Assembly (NCBI GenBank): GCA_028671895.1
Contig: CM053796.1
Span: forward strand, 27,030,860 to 27,094,859
DNA: 64,000 bases
Source of the DNA: Oenanthe sinensis
Lineage: Eukaryota; Streptophyta; Magnoliopsida; Apiales; Apiaceae
Direction of reading: 5' to 3'
Part shown: positions 12,661-25,200 of the stretch, piece after piece
How positions within the stretch are numbered: the first letter of the stretch is position 1
How the letters are laid out: the number at the start of each line of letters is the position of its first letter
Made by a program: the position numbers and the translations under genes
Notes under the pieces: generated by a model
The model's input: only the letters and a program-made list of their open reading frames with translations
Databases searched by the model: none
Told to the model about the DNA's origin: nothing

Positions 12661-13250
12661 AAATTAATCTTTGTTGTAAAATATCAATATAAATGAAATT
12701 AATTATAAGCTAGAAAATATAAATCAGACATTCTCTTGCTTGAAATTTTCAATGTATTCGGGAGGTTGTACTTTTAATTAATTATAAGCATAATTGATTT
12801 GGTTGTACTTTTGTTTAATTTTATTAAACTTGATAAAAAACAACTTCCCCATAAAACAATTAATTTAATATTTATATTTATGCTTTATTTTTAACAGCTA
12901 AATGAAAATCTTTATTTGCGTGTTTATAAACGAAAATAAACTATTTCACGGGTTATTGTTTTTGTGTAGACAAGTGACAACACCTTAGTCACATCTATAT
13001 TTTTATTTCACCGATTCTCAACCTGTTTCTCTAATCAATTATAAATAAATTGAAAAATTAAAATGGTCCATTTATTAATATCTCTATTACATGGAATAAA
13101 GACAAATGGGGCCAAGACCACACAGAAATAGTTTGAATAGGAAATTGTTGATCTTTATTAATATTATTCAATAAAAAGTATACAATTCTCTAAATATATA
13201 TATTCTTAGATGCATGGTTGTATACTTCAAATTTTCCAACTTTGAGATCA
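12661..13250. other. AT-rich spacer, nothing recognised
   Basis: No gene, repeat pair or terminal structure recognised here. Confidence 0.4.
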
Positions 13251-13270
13251 AGCCGCTTCTTTACAAATGG

Positions 13271-13468
13271 TCAATTTCCATTTGTGCTATTTGCGGTACT
13301 TGGTTCATTTTGATGGTGGTTTGGCGGAGCCAAAGACAAATAAAACTTTCCAATCACATGAATTTCCATGTGATATAGAAGCCGCTCAAAGGTGTCATAG
13401 TGATTGGGACATAAGTAACATGTGTAGGAACGAGAATATATCTCTGGTTGTGGCCGAGACATTGGTAC
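13271..13468 (-). CDS. Candidate small single C2H2 zinc-finger protein, coding exon
   Basis: The minus-strand ATG at 13462 opens a 63-codon frame ending at 13271. It encodes one canonical C2H2 finger, YTCYLCPNHYDTF...H, with spacing CX2CX12HX3H and Phe and Leu at the hydrophobic core positions (residues about 14-36), then a Pro/Asn/His-rich tail. It lacks the QALGGH helix usual in plant C2H2 factors. Just upstream is a splice acceptor (TTTTACAG, junction at 13468/13469), an 88 bp AT-rich intron, and a donor (ACG then GTAAAAG) ending an untranslated exon near 13557-13600. A TATA box lies at 13625-13632. Together these make a compact two-exon gene. It could also be a decayed fragment of a larger zinc-finger gene. 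Function and expression are unknown. Confidence 0.45.
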   Translation of the reverse strand, partial: VPMSRPQPEIYSRSYTCYLCPNHYDTFERLLYHMEIHVIGKFYLSLAPPNHHQNEPSTANSTNGN

Positions 13469-13624
13469 CTGTAAAAGATTTATTAAAATATTAGTTATAA
13501 GATATGTATAAATTCATAGAATGTAAAACTTATAAATGTATAATGATATCTTTTACCGTCTTGAGATGCTGCTGGCTTGTATTGGGTTAGTATATATGGT
13601 ACTATAGTCTCATAGATGCCCCTC

Positions 13625-13632
13625 TTTTTATA
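13625..13632 (-). promoter_or_regulatory. TATA box of the candidate C2H2 gene
   Basis: The minus strand reads TATAAAAA here. It sits about 70 bp upstream of the proposed exon 1 donor and about 170 bp upstream of the ATG, which would put transcription start near 13600. Confidence 0.35.
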
Positions 13633-13639
13633 GATAAAT

Positions 13640-14325
13640 TTTAGGAATTGATGGCGTGTTTGGAGAACAGCTGTATGAGTCCACTTTAACTTTTAATATA
13701 TTTATTAGTGTGTAAAGAAAATCATAGTTATATTTAATATAAAATTTAAAAATAAATAGAATTCTAATATTTATATTTTATTTGATATATAATTTTAAAT
13801 ATAATAATAAGATTAACTATATTTTTGCAATATCATTACAAATTCATGACTATTGTTTTGTAAGAGATGAAATACTAATCTTGATAATTACTTAATTGTT
13901 TGATTAATTAAAATATTATTGTTAATTTACAATTCCATATAAATTTAGACTTATTTTGTAAGAATTTGGAATAAATTTTTTAAATTTTCAAATCAAAAAT
14001 ATATTTTTTGTCTATAAATATTAATGGATGGAATATATGGAAGGATCTAGAGAAATAGGATAAATCAGACAATTTACACATGCATTTATATAATTTAATT
14101 AATACATAGGATTTATGGTTAGAGATGTATGAAAGTAGTTGGTTGTTTTGAAGAAATTTTACTATTATTTTTTGGCTTATCTTAACTAAGCTCTAATTCA
14201 CTGAACACTTCATAAATTGTCATAAATTATTAATAAATTTTTCTTACTTATTTTTATTCTGATTTCTTTGTGTAGTAATTATTATTAACCACTACTAGCA
14301 CTACCATTATTAAATCCAACATTTG
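13640..14325. other. AT-rich spacer, nothing recognised
   Basis: No gene or terminal structure recognised. It ends with GTATT (14326-14330), the left target duplication of the solo LTR that follows. Confidence 0.5.
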
Positions 14326-15418
14326 GTATTTGTTAGCAATCTACATATAACTTCATGATAATTTTAATGTTAGAATGAGAAAAATTTTAATTGAATTAAC
14401 TGATCAATTGATATGAAAGGTATAAATATTGATTAATCACGAAACCATTTATCAGTTTAAATGTTTATGTGAATAACTGATAATATGGATTGTAGCATAA
14501 CTGTATTTAGTCTATTTTAATTGATATGGTGTAAGTCAATTGATATTATTTTCATCAATTGATACTAGAGTCGATTGATATAGGTTATAACTCATGTGTA
14601 ATTTAGACTGTCAAATTGTAATTTTTTGAAGACAGAAAAATTATGCTAGTGAAGAATGATCAATTAATATGGAAGCATGAACGTATAGAAGATCAATTGA
14701 TAAGAAGCTTAATCAAACATTGAAGACCATCAACTGATATGAAGACTCGTCCATTGATATATCGATTGATAACTTCTATCAATCGATAAGTCATCATTTA
14801 TCAATCGATGGATATAAAGATCAATCGAAGAAGAATATCAGTTGATGGATAAAAGGAAGAATCAATTGATATGCCTAACAACAAATTATCAATTGATTGA
14901 GACAACACAAGTTGACAAATTGACAGACAAAAGCACACCTATAGAAGATAGTCTATGATGACTGTGAAGACTCAAGTATAAGCTGTCTTTCCAAGTGTGA
15001 AGTACTTTTCCCAAAATAGAAAAAGGCAAAAGGAAAGATAGATTAGAAAAAATCCTAGTTTAGAGTAATTATTTTATACTCTTTATAGGTATTGAAAACA
15101 CTTGTAGTATATAAACAAGTGTGATAGTATTGTTAGAAAAAGATACTGAAGTTAGACAATATCTTAGAATCAATTGTTCAAGCCTTAGAGTACTTTGTAA
15201 GATCACTTGATTCATTTTTCTAATTTTGTAAAAAGTAATTAGGTTTTATTAACCTATATAATTTGAGCAAAAATATACACTGATGGAAAAACCAATCCAT
15301 TAGTAATTTTAAACGTTGTTGTTCAAATGTTTTTCAGTTTAATTGTTCAAATATTTTCTCTCAAACACTCATAACTACAAAAATAATTATTAAAACAAAA
15401 AGTTTGATAATTAATATT

Positions 15419-15924
15419 TGTTAAGAAACAAACACTAATGCTGTCAGAGAATAAATATCAGATTTTACACTGCTGATGTCATCAGAGTTTAGAAAGATGT
15501 CGGTCAGAGTTTACTCTAACAGAGAATGCTCAAATCAGAGAATAAACAACCGACAGAGTTTAACAATCAGAGTTTGTGAAGAAACAAGATAAATCAGAAT
15601 ATGATTAGGATAGTAAAGAAGGAATCCTAATACAAGTCAATTGCCTTATTAAAGCTATTCTTTTCATAATTTGTTTTGTAATTGAATTATAACTATGTAT
15701 ATATAAATACAGACATAGGTTAACATCATGTAACTTTCAAGTCTTATTTTTCATAACCTAGCAGCTCTTAAGAATAAAGAATTTCTTAAGAGAGTTTTGT
15801 ATTCCATTCATTATCTTCAATACAAAATTGTGTTCTTTTTTACATATTTGTGTTCATATTCGATTATTAGGTACTATTACATTCAACCCCCTCTTTTGTA
15901 ATAGATCATCTTCCTGGGCAAACA
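15419..15924 (+). repeat. 5' LTR of family B
   Basis: Starts TGTTAAGAAAC and ends GGGCAAACA. It carries CAGAGTTT (complement of the internal motif) at least four times. The tail has ATTCAACCCCCTC at 15880-15893. The 3' partner is at 26974-27477. Confidence 0.9.
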
Positions 15925-15926
15925 AT

Positions 15927-15941
15927 TGGTATTAGAGCAGG
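15927..15941 (+). promoter_or_regulatory. Primer binding site of family B
   Basis: TGGTATTAGAGCAGG, two bases after the 5' LTR, matches the initiator-Met tRNA complementary site (TGGTATCAGAGC) with one change. It would prime minus-strand DNA synthesis. Confidence 0.85.
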
Positions 15942-15972
15942 CAGTCAAAATCAACTCAAAGATCATAGAATC

Positions 15973-18270
15973 ATGTATGGAAACAAGTATGAGAGCATAA
16001 GAATTCCAATCTTAAAGAAAGCTGAATATCCTTCATGGAGGGTGAAGATGATGGATGTTCTTGGAAGCAACTGATCCTGATTACTTAGATAGTATCTATA
16101 CAGTTCAGTATCTACCAACCAAACTGGTGCCATCTACAATTATGGAAGGAAGACAAATCCCTGAATATTACACTCTAAAGGACAAGAAAGAATGGACGAA
16201 TGAAGAAAAACTTGAAGTCCTCAAGGATGCAAAGGTAAGGAATATTCTGCACAATAGTCTTGACTCTGTTATGTCTAACAGGGTAATTGCATGAAAAACT
16301 GCAAAAGAAATTTGGGAAGCACTAGAGGTTCAATTCTAAGGAACAAAGGAGATTAAGAAAAATAGGAGATATGTGTTTATATAAGAGTATGAATATTTTA
16401 AAGCTAAACAGAATGAGTTTCTCACTGATATCAATGACAGATTTTTACTTCATTGAACAATTTAGCATTAGTGGATAAGGTGTATGACAATGAAGATTTA
16501 AATACCAAATTTCTTAGAGCTCTTCCTGAAGAATGGGATCTACAGACATCCTTGATAAGAGACATGGCTGATTTGGATGAGATGTCTTTAGATGAAGTCT
16601 ATGGAAAATTAAAAACTCATGACTTGGAATTATAACAAAGAAGAAACAGAAAAAGTAGCAAGGCAAAATCAATTGCCTTGAATGTTGAGGCCAAAATTTA
16701 AGAACTTGTTGAAAAAGTCTTTAAGGCATCAACAAGAAAAGGAAACGTTGTATTAGTCCAAGAAAATAGTGAATCAGAGTTTGAGATAAACTCTGATATA
16801 AACTCTGTTAATTCTTCAGATTCTGACATAATGGAGATGGTTGTTATGATTGTTAAAGGCTTCAAAAAGATGAAATATAGGAAGTATAGAAAGCAAGGGA
16901 ACTTCCAAAAGAAACAGAGAGAATAAGAGAGATTCAGAAAAAGGGAAGATAAATATGGAAAGTCAAAAACACTTGACAAATCAAGAGTCAAGTATTACAA
17001 GTGTAATAAGATGGGACATTTTGCTACTGAGTGCAAAAGCAAGGAATCTGGAAAAGCACTTATCATATCAAACAAGATTGAATGGATTACTCAGATTCTG
17101 AAGAAGAAATAAACTATGCCCTCATGCCAAACTCTGATACTTCCATCCTAAACTCTGATAATGTACCAAACTCTGTCTTTAATTTTGACACTGAAAATAT
17201 CTGTGAATTAAAATCTTTATTTAGATAATTACATGTTAGTTTTAAATCACAGTCTCTTGAAAATGAAAGATTTAAATATGAGATACAAACTCTAACTGTT
17301 AGGAATAAGTCTCTTGAATCTGAAAATTCTAATATGCTTAGTATTAAGAAAGACTGTGAAAATGCCATACACATGCAAACTTAATTAGAAATTCAAGTTG
17401 AATATTTAAAATCTGAGATAGCTAAGGAAAGGGAGACTTTCGGAGTTTGGACAAACTCTGGCAAAAAATTCTAACAAAAACTTTCCAACAAGAATTGGAC
17501 TTCTGCTTTAGGTTATGAATCTGATAAAGAAACACACACTAAAGCACACATAAAAAGAACATTAAGTGAACCTGTGAAATTTGTTAGAGCTAATAATGAC
17601 AAGAAATCTACACCTGCTGAATTCTCTAATAATAAAAAAGGTAAAAAGATTAGTGTGTCAGAAAATAAACCTGTCAATATAGGATTACTTTCACAGAAGC
17701 AACTTAAGGAAAAATTGAAGGCAATCACTAATAAAGATAAATCTAAAAAGGTGAAAAGAAATAGAAATGGAAAAGTAGGAATTACTAAGGAGAATAACTA
17801 TAAGTATATCCCTGATGCTCCTAGAAAAACCTAATTTAATTGTGGAAATTCTAATCACCTTGTCATCGACTGCAAACAGAATAAAAAGAAGGAACCTGAA
17901 AGACCTAATTCAGAGGCTAGAAAACAAACTAGATATAGACCATAAAATCCCTGTTTTCATAGTGGTAGTTTATGGTATTCTATTTATACTTGCAAAGAAT
18001 ATCATAGTTTTGTTTTATATTTATTATAAACCAATGCCTCAACTGAATGTATCTCCAAAAAATGCTGTCAAATAAATTTATGTGATAAAATCTGATAAAA
18101 AAGGAGTAAACTCTAATAGTATAAACTCTAAAAATGCAAACTCTGATCATGTAAACTCTGATAAAAATACTTCTGCTGCAAGAGTTAACAAGTTTCAAAA
18201 GAAAGGACCCAAACTAGTTTGGGTCCCCAAACTAGTTTGGGTCCCCAAACCTACTAATTAATTTGCATTA
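15973..18270 (+). pseudogene. gag: gag of family B (broken)
   Basis: The frame opens at the ATG at 15973 (MYGNKYESIRIPILKKAEYP), then shifts near 16053 and carries several stops. The N-terminal part is a copia-type Gag with the usual Trp-containing start (EYPSWRVKMM) and a UBN2-like helical domain (to about 16635). A zinc knuckle at about 16992-17034 has lost its first Cys (Tyr in its place: YYKCNKMGHFATEC). A second at about 17827-17872 has a stop in that position (FNCGNSNHLVIDC). Between and after them lies Lys/Ser/Asn-rich sequence with Asn-Ser-Asp repeats. The product would form the particle core. It is non-functional here. Confidence 0.75.
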
Positions 18271-18287
18271 ACTAATTTCAGGGAAAC

Positions 18288-21200
18288 ATGAAAAATATCC
18301 TAGTGATTGTCAGTGGATGTTCTGCACATATTACTAGAAATATATCTCTGCTTTCAGAGTTTGAGGAGAAGGCTGGTCCAGCAGTATCTTATGGAGATGG
18401 CAACATAAAAAGAACACTGAGATATGGCAATATTGTTATTGGAAATGTAGATCTGATTGAATGACTCAAATATAATCTACTAAGTGTGAGTCAAATGACT
18501 GTTAGAGGTTATTCTGTAGAATTTCATGGAACTCATTGTGAAGTGAAAAGCAATAAGGATGGTAAAGGGGTTCTTATTGGTCACAGACATAACAACTTAT
18601 TTGAATCAAGCTAGGATGTAAACTCTGATGGTCCCTTAACTTGCTTACTTGGAAAGTCATCATCCTTGGAAAGCTGAAACTGGCACAAAAAGTTGTGTCA
18701 CTTGAATTTTGGAAACATTAATAAATTAGTAATAAAGGATCTAGTTAGAGGTCTTCCAAAATTTCAATTTCATCCTGATGGACTTTGTGATTCATGTCAA
18801 AAGGCCAAACAAAAGAAGACATCTTTCAAGAGCAGAACTGAAAATTCTATTGATCAACCTTATCATCTATTGCATCTTGATTTATTTGGTCCTGTCAACA
18901 TTATGTCCATTGGAAAGAAGAAATATACTCTGGTGATAGTTGTTGATTACAATAGATTTATCTGGGTGTACTTTTTGCATAAGAAGGATGAAACTGCAGA
19001 GATAATTTTTGATCATATTGCAATGATTGAGAATGGATCAACGCACAAGGTAAAGAATCTAAGGACTAACAATGGAACAGAGTTTAAGAACTTTGCAATG
19101 AAGGAATTTTGCTTAACAAAAGGTATTAATCAACAATTCTCAGCACCAGGCAAACCTCAACAAAATGGTATAGTTGAAAGAAAGAACAGAACTCTAGTTG
19201 AAGCTGCCTGAACAATGCTAGAAGGAGCAAAACTACCTACTTATTTTTTGGCAGAAGATGTGAATACAACATGCATTACTCAGAATTGTTCTTTAATAAA
19301 CACGCATGGAATGACTCCATATGAAACTTTAAAGGGAAGAAAGCCAAATGTCAAATACTTTCACATCTTTGGTAGCAAGTGTTTCATTCTTAAAACACAT
19401 CCTGAATAATTGAAGAAGTTTGAACTTAAAATAAATGAAGAAATTTTTGTTGGTTATGCAACAACTTCTAAAACTTCTTCAAGGGCATTCAAAGTGTTTA
19501 ATCTAAGGACAATGACATTCATGGAATCAATTAATGTCTCTTTTGATGAAGAAAAAACAGCTAGATTACATGATGAAGATGCACTGGAAACTCTGAGATT
19601 TGAAAATGAATTGCAGAACATAAACTCTGTTGAACTAGACTCTGATGAGTTAAACATTGTTGAACTAAACTCTGATGAGTTAAACACTCTTCAACCAAAC
19701 TCTTGTGAGATAAACTCTGATTCAGAAATGATTGAAACAGAAATTGAAGATTCTACACATGTTGAGGGGGAGAAACATCAATCAAATACTGACATTGGAG
19801 AACAAACCACATTTATTGAAATATCAGAGTCTAACCAAACTCTGACAAACACAAACTCTGAAACCCTAAACTCTGATCAATCAAACTGTGAGACCACAAA
19901 CTCTGATCACTCAATCACTGATAATTCAAACTCTGAGTACATAAACTCTAAGACATTAAACACTGATGAAAGTACATCTTCAGGGGGAGGATCAACATTT
20001 ACAAAAGAATCATTCTATGAAGGCACAAATCATGGGGGAGCATCTAGTTCAAGAAATCATCCACATCCAATAAAATGGAACAAAGATCACACACCTGATT
20101 TAATTATTGGTGATCTAGAAAGTGGAGTAAAGACAAGAAAAACTACTTAGAATAAATGTCTATTACATAGTTTTCTTTCTCAAACAGAACCAAAGAAGGT
20201 TGAAGATGCTTTGAAGGATACATATTGGGTTAATGCAATGCAGGAAGAATTGGATAAGTTTGAAAGAAATGAAGTTTTGATCATAGTTCTAAAGCCAAAG
20301 AACAGATCTATTGTTGGCACAAAATGGGTGTTTAGAAATAAGACAAACTTTGATGGAATCATTATAAGAAACAAAGCAAGACTGGTAGCCAAAGGTTATT
20401 CTCAACAGGAAGGTATTTATTATAATGAAACCTTTGCACCAGTAGCTAGATTTGAAGCAATCAGAATTTTTCTTGCTTATGCTGCACATAAGAAATTCAA
20501 GGTCTACCAAATGACTGTTAAAAGTGCATTTTTAAATGGAGAACTTGAAGAAGAAGATTTTGTTGAACAACCACCTGGCTTTGTCAATCCAAAATATCCA
20601 AATCATGTCTACTGACTGGATAAAGCCTTATATGGACTCAAACAAGAACCAAGAGCCTGGTATGAAACTATGGCTCAAGTTTTACTTGAAAGTGGTTTTA
20701 CTAGAGGTACAATTGATAAAACCTTATTTTATAGAACTCAAGGCAAGGATTTATTATTGGTACAAATATATGTTGATGATATTATATTTTGTTCCACTAA
20801 TGAGAAACTCTGTGAAAGATTTTCATATCTAATGCAGTCCAGGTATCAAATGAACATGATGGGAGAATTGAGTTATTTTTTAGGATTATAAGTAAAACAG
20901 ACTGAGGAAGGAATTTTCATTAATTAATCTAAATATACAAAGAATTTACTCACTAAATTCCAAATGCAAGACTCTGCATCTGCTACAACTCCAATGGCTA
21001 CTGCAACAAAGCTTGATCAAGACACTGGAGAACCTGTTGATATTACAACATATAGAGGCATGATTGGTTCTCTACTCTATCTGACTGCAAGTAGACCATA
21101 CATCATGTTTGCAACATGTCTATGTGCTAGATTTCAAGAAAATCTAAGGGAATCATATTTGATTGTTGTCAAGAGAATTTTCAGATATCTTAAAGTCACC

Positions 21201-21728
21201 ATTAATCTTGGCTTATGGTATCCTAGAGAGTCTGATTTTAAATTAATAGGCTATTCATATGATGAATTTGTAGGATGAAAAATTGATAGGAAAAGCACAA
21301 ATGGCAGTTGTCAATTTTTAGGAGGAAAGATTATCTCATGGTTCAGTAAGAAACAGAAATCAATCTCAACATCAACAATAGTGGCTGAATATATAGCTGC
21401 AGGAAGCTGTTGTGCACAAATCTTATGGATGAAAAATCAACTGTTAGATTATGGTTTGAACTTTTCTAAAATTCCTATTTATTGTGATAATCAAAGTGCT
21501 ATTGCAATGATAGGAAATCCAGTTCAACATTCTCTGACAAAGCACATCAGTATGAGATATCACTTCATAAGGGAACGTGTCATGGAAGGAACAATTGAAA
21601 TGCATGTTGTTCTCTCAGATCAACAATTAGTAGACATATTCACCAAGCCACTATGTGAAGCAATTTTTACAAGATTAGTTTCTGAATTAGGAATGATGAC
21701 AAGTGGATCAACTCCAGATGGCAAATAG
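18288..21728 (+). pseudogene. pol: pol of family B: protease, integrase, reverse transcriptase, RNase H (broken)
   Basis: A single frame runs through, cut by about ten stops and no evident frameshift. Order: protease (18300-18600; active site VSGCSAH, catalytic Asp changed to Val), GAG-pre-integrase with intact His/Cys ligands (18678-18850), integrase core (18855-19400; second catalytic Asp changed to Asn at 19068-19070, Glu kept at 19176-19178), an Asn-Ser-Asp-rich linker (19600-20090), reverse transcriptase (20211-20890, YVDD intact at 20769-20780) and RNase H (21230-21700, first Asp apparently lost: SYDEFVG). The order integrase before RT defines Ty1/copia. Most stops sit where related elements have Gln or Arg codons, as C-to-T decay would give. 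Confidence 0.9.
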
Positions 21729-22225
21729 AAGATAATCAGAGCATATGACAAACTTTAGCAGAGTATGTTGTAAACTCTGATGGAAATAGGAGTAAACTCT
21801 GATCATTGGAACATTTAATCTCTGATCACAAGTTATTAGTATTTATGGTAAACTCTGATAGAAAATTCAAACTCTGGTTTATATACACTATGATTCTTGT
21901 TAAACTCTGTTACATGATAAACTCTATTTACACTAAACTCTGAGATATTCTCTGATTGGACTAATCATAGGGCGCGTGTCTAGCACGAAAAACGTTACAG
22001 TTGTATACACAGATACACACACACACCAACTGTATTTTAAGAATTGCTCTACTCATTACTCTTTCAATAATTTTATGTCATGTGTCCTACTACTAAGTAT
22101 ATACAAATGAGAGAGAATATTTTTATTCTTATTTTCACTTTGAAATATTCATCTGCATCAAATATTTCTCTTTTTCTCTCTCATTTCATAAAAACCCAAG
22201 TTTCTTAAATCTTAAAAAAATATTA
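21729..22225 (+). other. Untranslated spacer between pol and the extra ORF, family B
   Basis: No coding frame. It carries six copies of AAACTCTG between 21770 and 21945, so the motif is not limited to coding sequence. A CA-rich run is at 22005-22025 and a pyrimidine-rich stretch at 22160-22190, possibly a leader for the following ORF. Confidence 0.6.
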
Positions 22226-25200
22226 ATGGCATCCAAAGGTCATACTTTCTAAAACTACTCTTTTGCTGCTACAAACTACATATCTCTTTTAAATAAAACT
22301 GATGCTCCTCAAGATTTTCATGTAGTACAGGATTTTCTTCAAAACAGTTACATTGGGTATGCATTACAGGAACCAATGAACTTCTCTGCTCAATCTCTAG
22401 TCAGAATCTGGTATTCTGCTAAGTTTAATGATGCAGGTGATGTTGAAGAGCCTATCACCACATTTTAATGCAACGGAAAATTCTCTATCACTCCTGATGT
22501 TATGAGACAGGCCCTTCATCTTTAAGATGTGGGCGTGTATGATGAAATAGTGGGGGATGATCAAATAAGGGAGTTTTTAAGAGAAATAGGCTATGGAGGT
22601 AGTCTATCAAATCTAGGGAGTCTGATAAGGCCAGAAGAGAGTGGAGTTTCTTCTTTGATTGCATCACAAGAGCTTTCATAGCAAAATGCACTAACTTTGA
22701 CGCAATTCCACAATTGGCATAGCAGATTGGGTATTCTTTGACCCATAATCTAAATTTTAATTTTTCTTGTTAGATAGTTAGGCAGTTAGCTAGCGAAATA
22801 AATGATGGTTCTCATACTGTATATTTTGCTAGATTTTTACAATTAATTTTTAGTCATTTAATTCCTAATGTAAATTTTGAGAATGATCAGAGTCTAGCTA
22901 ATTTTTGTATGAAAAAGAGATGTTTTGCTGACTTAGCTAGGAAAGATGCAAAGAAAGGTAATATATCTCCTCTCTTTTATCCTACATGGTTTATGCTTCT
23001 CTTAAATGAGAGAATGTCTACCATGTATGGAAGGGATTTTCTCTCTGTGACTATGGATCAGAATTTAGCACCCCCTAATTCAAACCCAAGACACCCTCCA
23101 AACCCTGATAACCAAACACTTTTGCCAACCTTTACAGTCTTCCAAAAGACTGTAGTTGTAAAACACATCTCTCAACAGGGCACAAACAAAAGGAAAGGCA
23201 AATCAGTGAAAGAACTTTCTCCTGAAAAGAGGAAATTGATTGATGAAGATACAAATTCTGATAAAGGGTTGGTTTTTCCTGAGAGAAAGATTATTAAGAA
23301 GGCTTCTGAGATTCCTCCTGCACCTTTTATGAAGCCATTCACAGTAAATCCAATGCCTGAAATGAAAAAGAAAAGGAGAAGATTGGTCAAGGCTGCAATC
23401 TCTAATGCTGCAAATACTGAAGAGTTAAACTCTGATGCAGCAATAAACTCTAATATTCTAATCTCTGATCAGCCAAGACCTCAAGATTTAAACTCTGAAG
23501 ACATCCTAAACTCTGAGCCAACATATCCAATAAACTCTGATGTCTTGATAAATTCTGATGAAGTATGGCGTTGCTAGAAGGAAAATATTCCTTGGAAGGA
23601 ACCTTGATTACCAATTCCACTTGAGAACATGATTCTTCGGTATGTCAAGTCAAAAGATGATTGGTGGACAAATGTTGCCCATTATAACCATGAACGAATT
23701 AGACGGGGGGCTACTATTGACAAGACGGTCTGCAGGAAAAATTTGGGGAAGTTGACTGATCTTTGGCTCAAGGCTGAACAGGAGCGGCAACACATTTATT
23801 TGAAAGATGAGTCATATGTCAATCTAAAGGAAGCAGTTCCTGTAAAAATCTCTGACTCTCCAATTCATTCTCCTAAGCAATTTATCAAAGAGATATCTTA
23901 TGAAAGGGTGAGGAAACTGGCTCAAGAAGTTAGAAAAGAAATGGAGGCAAATAAATCTCAATCATCTTCAGTCTCTTCAATTTCAAAGCAGTTTCCAAGA
24001 CAGAAGAAAAAGATTGTCTCTTTTGGCCAGGACACACAAGAACATGCCTCTCAAAGTGAGGTAGCAGTCCTAGAAGGGCCAGACATACAAAAACCTGTTG
24101 ATCAAAGTTCAACAGTAGCCAATGAAAAAAAAACAGTTGAAGCCAACAGGACTAAGGGTAAAATCCACAAGAACCTTCAGCTCAAAGGGTTGAAGGCGTT
24201 GTTAAGGCCCCTGCCACACAAGAACCATCCAATTAAAGTATGGATGCAAGCACAACTACCATAAATGAAGATTATGTTGTTACTGATGCAAGTGAGACAA
24301 CTTCTGACACCCCTTCGATGGCAATCTCTGATGTAATCATGGTGCAACCACTCTCTGCACAGTCAATGGAGACTCCTTCAATATCTACAAATACTCAAGG
24401 TATAAACTCTAACTTTTCTTCAAAATTTGCATTCTCTGATAGTATAAGTTCATATTTTACCTTTCATGTTTTAACTACTGTAATGATCATGCATAGTCTT
24501 GAAAAGGATACCCCTATTCATGTGTCTACAGATCTCCTTTCTTAGCCACCTCTTATTTCTGTAGGACAATGTGATTTGAGATTTTCATATGAGAATGTGG
24601 TAAAATGTGTGAAAAACAGAATTAACAATGAGAGGCAGATACTGAATCTGGCAAAAGGAGAAGTAGAATTGAGAAAGAAGTTAGATACTTCTAGTGAGCA
24701 AAATCTAACTATTAAAAGTTATGATATGTGTGAAGTGAGAAGTAATGAGATTACTTTAAAAAATTAGAGTGATTTAAGGAGTTCTGTTACTTTTACAAGT
24801 ACTCAGAGTTTATCTGTCACTGCAATGGGCTTTGCTAAACTCTGACCAAGCTGTAAACTCTGATGGGGAGGACACAGACTCTGATGAGCCAATTTTTACT
24901 GATGAAAAAGTGACAGACCTTTCCATCCCCTACACACAAAGGTACAACTCCGAAAGGTGGTCTGTCAATTCACATAATGCTCATAAAAGATCAAGGATGG
25001 CTTATCCTGATTACATGGTTCTGGAAACCTCAAGGGTGAGATTGAAGCTGCCCTAGATCCTGCAGGTATAAAGAGGGATTTCAGTTCCAAAACAGGGCCA
25101 TCTAATGAAGATCTTCTCTCCTTTCACACATAAAAAGTCTAGGATATGTCATGGAAATTTGCAAATGAAGAAATCTCTTGGCCACATGTTCATGAATTAA

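Noticed and set aside
13267..13494. Plus-strand 75-codon ORF opposite the C2H2 exon
   Set aside because: The minus strand has the zinc-finger spacing, splice sites and TATA box; the plus frame has none of these.
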